From assembly GCA_964620445.1 (NCBI GenBank), contig CAZUHB010000006.1:1-64000 (forward strand): a stretch of DNA of 64,000 bases, read 5' to 3'. Source of the stretch: CAZUHB01 sp964620445 (GTDB lineage: Bacteria > Planctomycetota > B15-G4 > CAYZWU01). A model generated the notes under the pieces. The model was given only the letters and a program-made list of their open reading frames with translations. It ran no database searches and was not told the DNA's origin. The position numbers were made by a program, and so were the translations under genes. This document shows positions 61,906-64,000 of the stretch, in pieces (position 1 is the stretch's first letter; each line of letters starts with the position of its first letter).

Positions 61906-64000
61906 ATGAAGGAGGAACCGATTCAGAGGCCCCCGATCGAAGACGCATCGCGCGGCCCGCTTCGCGCGTCATCGCCCGAAGGCAAACGGCTTCCGTCGCG
62001 TCATGACGCGGCCGGCATACCGGTCCGCGACGATCGGCCGCGGCCGCCGCGCGATCTGAGCCGCAGGTCGGTGCTCAAGCTCATGGCCGCTTCCGCCGTG
62101 CTGGCAGCGGGAAGCACGGCGTGCACGCGCAAGCCGCCGCGCCACATCGTTTCCATGGCGGACAGCCCCGAGTACCAGAATCCGGGCGCGCCCCTCTACT
62201 ACGCCTCGACCTGGACCGAAGGCCTCGTGCCATACGGGATCGTCGTCAAGACGGTGGACGGCCGGCCGATCAAGATCGAGGGGCATCGCGACCACCCTCT
62301 CAATCGCGGCGCATCGAGCGCCGCCATGCAAGCAGCGCTCCTTTCGCTCTACGATCCGGACCGACTGAGGACGCCGGAACGAAAGGGCGAATCGATCACC
62401 TGGAGAGAGGCTGACGAGGAGATCATCGCCGCACTCCGCTCGGCGCGATCTGCTGTTCTCATCACCCGTTCGTCCCTCGGGCCTTCGGAACGCGCGCTGG
62501 TGCGGGCCTTTGAACGGGCCTGCCCCGCTGTCCGCCACGTCGTTCACGAGACCGTCCATGACGGTCCGCGCCGTGGAGCGTGGCGCAAGATCTTCGGAAA
62601 GCCGGGTACGGTGCGTCCCCGTCTCGACCGCGCCCGTATCGTCGTGTCCTTCGATGCCGACTTCCTCGGAACCGAACCGGACGCGCTCGGCGCGATCAGA
62701 GATTTCAGCCGGACGCGAGTCCCGGCGGGGCAGGATGGGGAAGCCGCCCGGCTCTCGCGCCTCTACGTGGTCGAGTCCGCCATGACCGTGACCGGCTCGA
62801 ACGCCGACCACCGTGTCCCGCTCCGCCCCTCCTGGATGCCCGGCCTCGTGAAGGCACTGAGCGGGGCATTGAAGGGCCACGATGCTCCGCTCACGGCGTT
62901 CTGCCGGAAGCACGGGCTCGACAGCGCGGTCCTCGCCGCCCTGGCAAAGGACCTCGCCTCCCATCAGGGCGAAGCTGTGGTGCTCGGCGGCGCCCACCTA
63001 CCCGAATCGGTGCACGCGGCGATTGCGCTCCTCAACGACGCGATCGGTGCGCCGGGAAAAACCCTCGAGTGGAATCCCGAGCCGCCCGCCCTGCGCGTGG
63101 ACGATCCTGCCGCGATCGCCAGCCTGCTCGAGCGGGGTGTGGACGTCCTCATCTGTCTCGGTGTCAATCCTGTTCATGACTGGCCGGGCGGCGGTTTCGA
63201 AAGGCTGCTCGAAAAGGCAAAGCTCTCCGTGGGCCACGGACTCCATGCCGATGAGACGGTGAGCGCGTGCACCCTCTCCCTCCCGAGCTGCCACAACCTC
63301 GAGTCGTGGAACGATGCCGCGCCGCTCCCGAATCTGCGAAGCCTCTGCCAGCCGGTGATCGCGCCTCTCTTCGACGCCAGGCAGGAAGCGGCCTCGCTTC
63401 TCGCGTGGACGCGGGCACTCACCGCGAACGGCGCCGAGTCCGAAGCCCCCGTGGATTGGTTCGGATGGCTGCGGGCGCGGTGGGAGACGGGCCCGCTGGC
63501 CGCGTCCTCTTCAGAGGCGGGGAGTCTCCGGAATGCCTGGGAGGAGGCCTTGCGCAAAGGTCTTGCCGGACAACCGGGGAGTGTGGATTTTCCCGGTCCC
63601 GACCGAGAGGCGGCCGAAGCCCTCGCCGCCACCACCCAGCCGCCGTCGGGAGACTTCGACCTGGTCATCGCCCCGCATCATGCCCTTCTCGACGGCCGGT
63701 TCGCCAACAATGGCTGGCTCCAGGAGTTTCCCGATCCGGTGAGCAAGCTCGTCTGGGACAATGCCGCGGTGATCGGCCCGGCAACGGCAGCGCGTCTCGA
63801 TCTTGCCGAGGGAGACTGGGCCGCCGTGGGGGCGGGGGAGCGCACGCTGGTGCTCCCCGTCCTGATTCAGCCCGGAACCGCGCCGGGCGTTGTGGCCGTC
63901 ACCCTGGGCCACGGCCGCACGCGCTGCGGCGCCGTGGGGGAGAGGCGGGGATTCAACACGGCTCCCCTCGTGGGCGCGGGAAAGGACCGGAGCGCTCCCC
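61906..64000 (+). CDS. actB: alternative complex III Fe-S/molybdopterin-like subunit ActB, 5' part
   Basis: The frame runs off the window end (698 full codons seen). It begins with a Tat signal (RRSVLKLMAASAVLAAGS), then a molybdopterin-oxidoreductase-like fold: EYQNPGAPLYYASTWTEGLV, VVKTVDGRPIKIEGHRDHPL, LSLYDPDRLRTPERKGES. These are the ActB signature order, in which the Mo-like part usually lacks the cofactor and is followed by a ferredoxin-like domain, which would lie beyond 64000. The ATG at 61906 is 18 nt after actA. Downstream genes (actC onward) are outside the window. Confidence 0.88.
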   Translation, partial: MKEEPIQRPPIEDASRGPLRASSPEGKRLPSRHDAAGIPVRDDRPRPPRDLSRRSVLKLMAASAVLAAGSTACTRKPPRHIVSMADSPEYQNPGAPLYYASTWTEGLVPYGIVVKTVDGRPIKIEGHRDHPLNRGASSAAMQAALLSLYDPDRLRTPERKGESITWREADEEIIAALRSARSAVLITRSSLGPSERALVRAFERACPAVRHVVHETVHDGPRRGAWRKIFGKPGTVRPRLDRARIVVSFDADFLGTEPDALGAIRDFSRTRVPAGQDGEAARLSRLYVVESAMTVTGSNADHRVPLRPSWMPGLVKALSGALKGHDAPLTAFCRKHGLDSAVLAALAKDLASHQGEAVVLGGAHLPESVHAAIALLNDAIGAPGKTLEWNPEPPALRVDDPAAIASLLERGVDVLICLGVNPVHDWPGGGFERLLEKAKLSVGHGLHADETVSACTLSLPSCHNLESWNDAAPLPNLRSLCQPVIAPLFDARQEAASLLAWTRALTANGAESEAPVDWFGWLRARWETGPLAASSSEAGSLRNAWEEALRKGLAGQPGSVDFPGPDREAAEALAATTQPPSGDFDLVIAPHHALLDGRFANNGWLQEFPDPVSKLVWDNAAVIGPATAARLDLAEGDWAAVGAGERTLVLPVLIQPGTAPGVVAVTLGHGRTRCGAVGERRGFNTAPLVGAGKDRSAP

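Overview
The window reads as chromosomal DNA of an uncultured, high-GC, Gram-negative bacterium, most likely a Planctomycetota or a close relative. The evidence is four ECF sigma factor / serine-threonine kinase gene pairs of the type abundant in Planctomycetes and Acidobacteria, one sigma factor resembling the Planctomycetes-specific subfamily 1, many large secreted beta-helix and propeller proteins, an outer-membrane porin with a terminal Phe, and the start of an alternative complex III (act) operon. The phylum call is inference from gene content. No rRNA, complete tRNA, CRISPR array, transposase or phage gene was seen.

Layout. 1-1.1 kb: a left-edge DUF1566 gene with a frameshift, plus a coding remnant and a tRNA-3'-end-like scrap. 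1.8-8.9 kb (minus): a seven-bladed FG-GAP protein, a kinase with TPRs and its overlapping ECF sigma factor, two tiny coupled ORFs, and a sigma-70-like protein carrying an export signal. 9.4-18.4 kb (plus): a triple beta-helix protein, a kinase fused to an FGE/sulfatase-modifying-like domain, and a LamG protein. 18.5-22.3 kb (minus): a propeller/GH29 fucosidase lipoprotein and an OprP/OprO-like porin. 22.5 kb: a SHOCT lipoprotein. 23.4-31.0 kb (minus): a five-gene operon CotH - VTC polyphosphate polymerase - DUF4956 - HlyD adaptor - CotH. 31.2-34.8 kb (minus): a kinase and its ECF factor. 35-48 kb: DUF1566, beta-helix, LVIVD, WD40 and TlpA-like secreted proteins around another ECF/kinase pair whose kinase has an in-frame amber stop. 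48.1-51.6 kb (minus): a kinase/ECF pair paralogous to the one at 3.9-7.4 kb. 51.7-54.6 kb (minus): a membrane protein and a Tat-exported PLP enzyme. 54.8-60.7 kb (minus): a phosphorelay block (hybrid kinase broken by a frameshift, PAS histidine kinase, sigma-54 activator). 61.3 kb to the end (plus): actA and actB.

How it works together. Most of the window is either envelope or secreted hardware, or membrane kinases with cytoplasmic sigma factors that could switch such hardware on. No anti-sigma factor gene was seen, so the kinases are the likely sigma regulators. The features most worth a second look are the CotH/VTC/DUF4956/HlyD operon (a candidate envelope phosphate-polymer or protein-phosphorylation system), a related set of about 100-residue C-terminal modules carried by eight exported proteins of otherwise unrelated architecture, and the sigma-like protein with a signal peptide.
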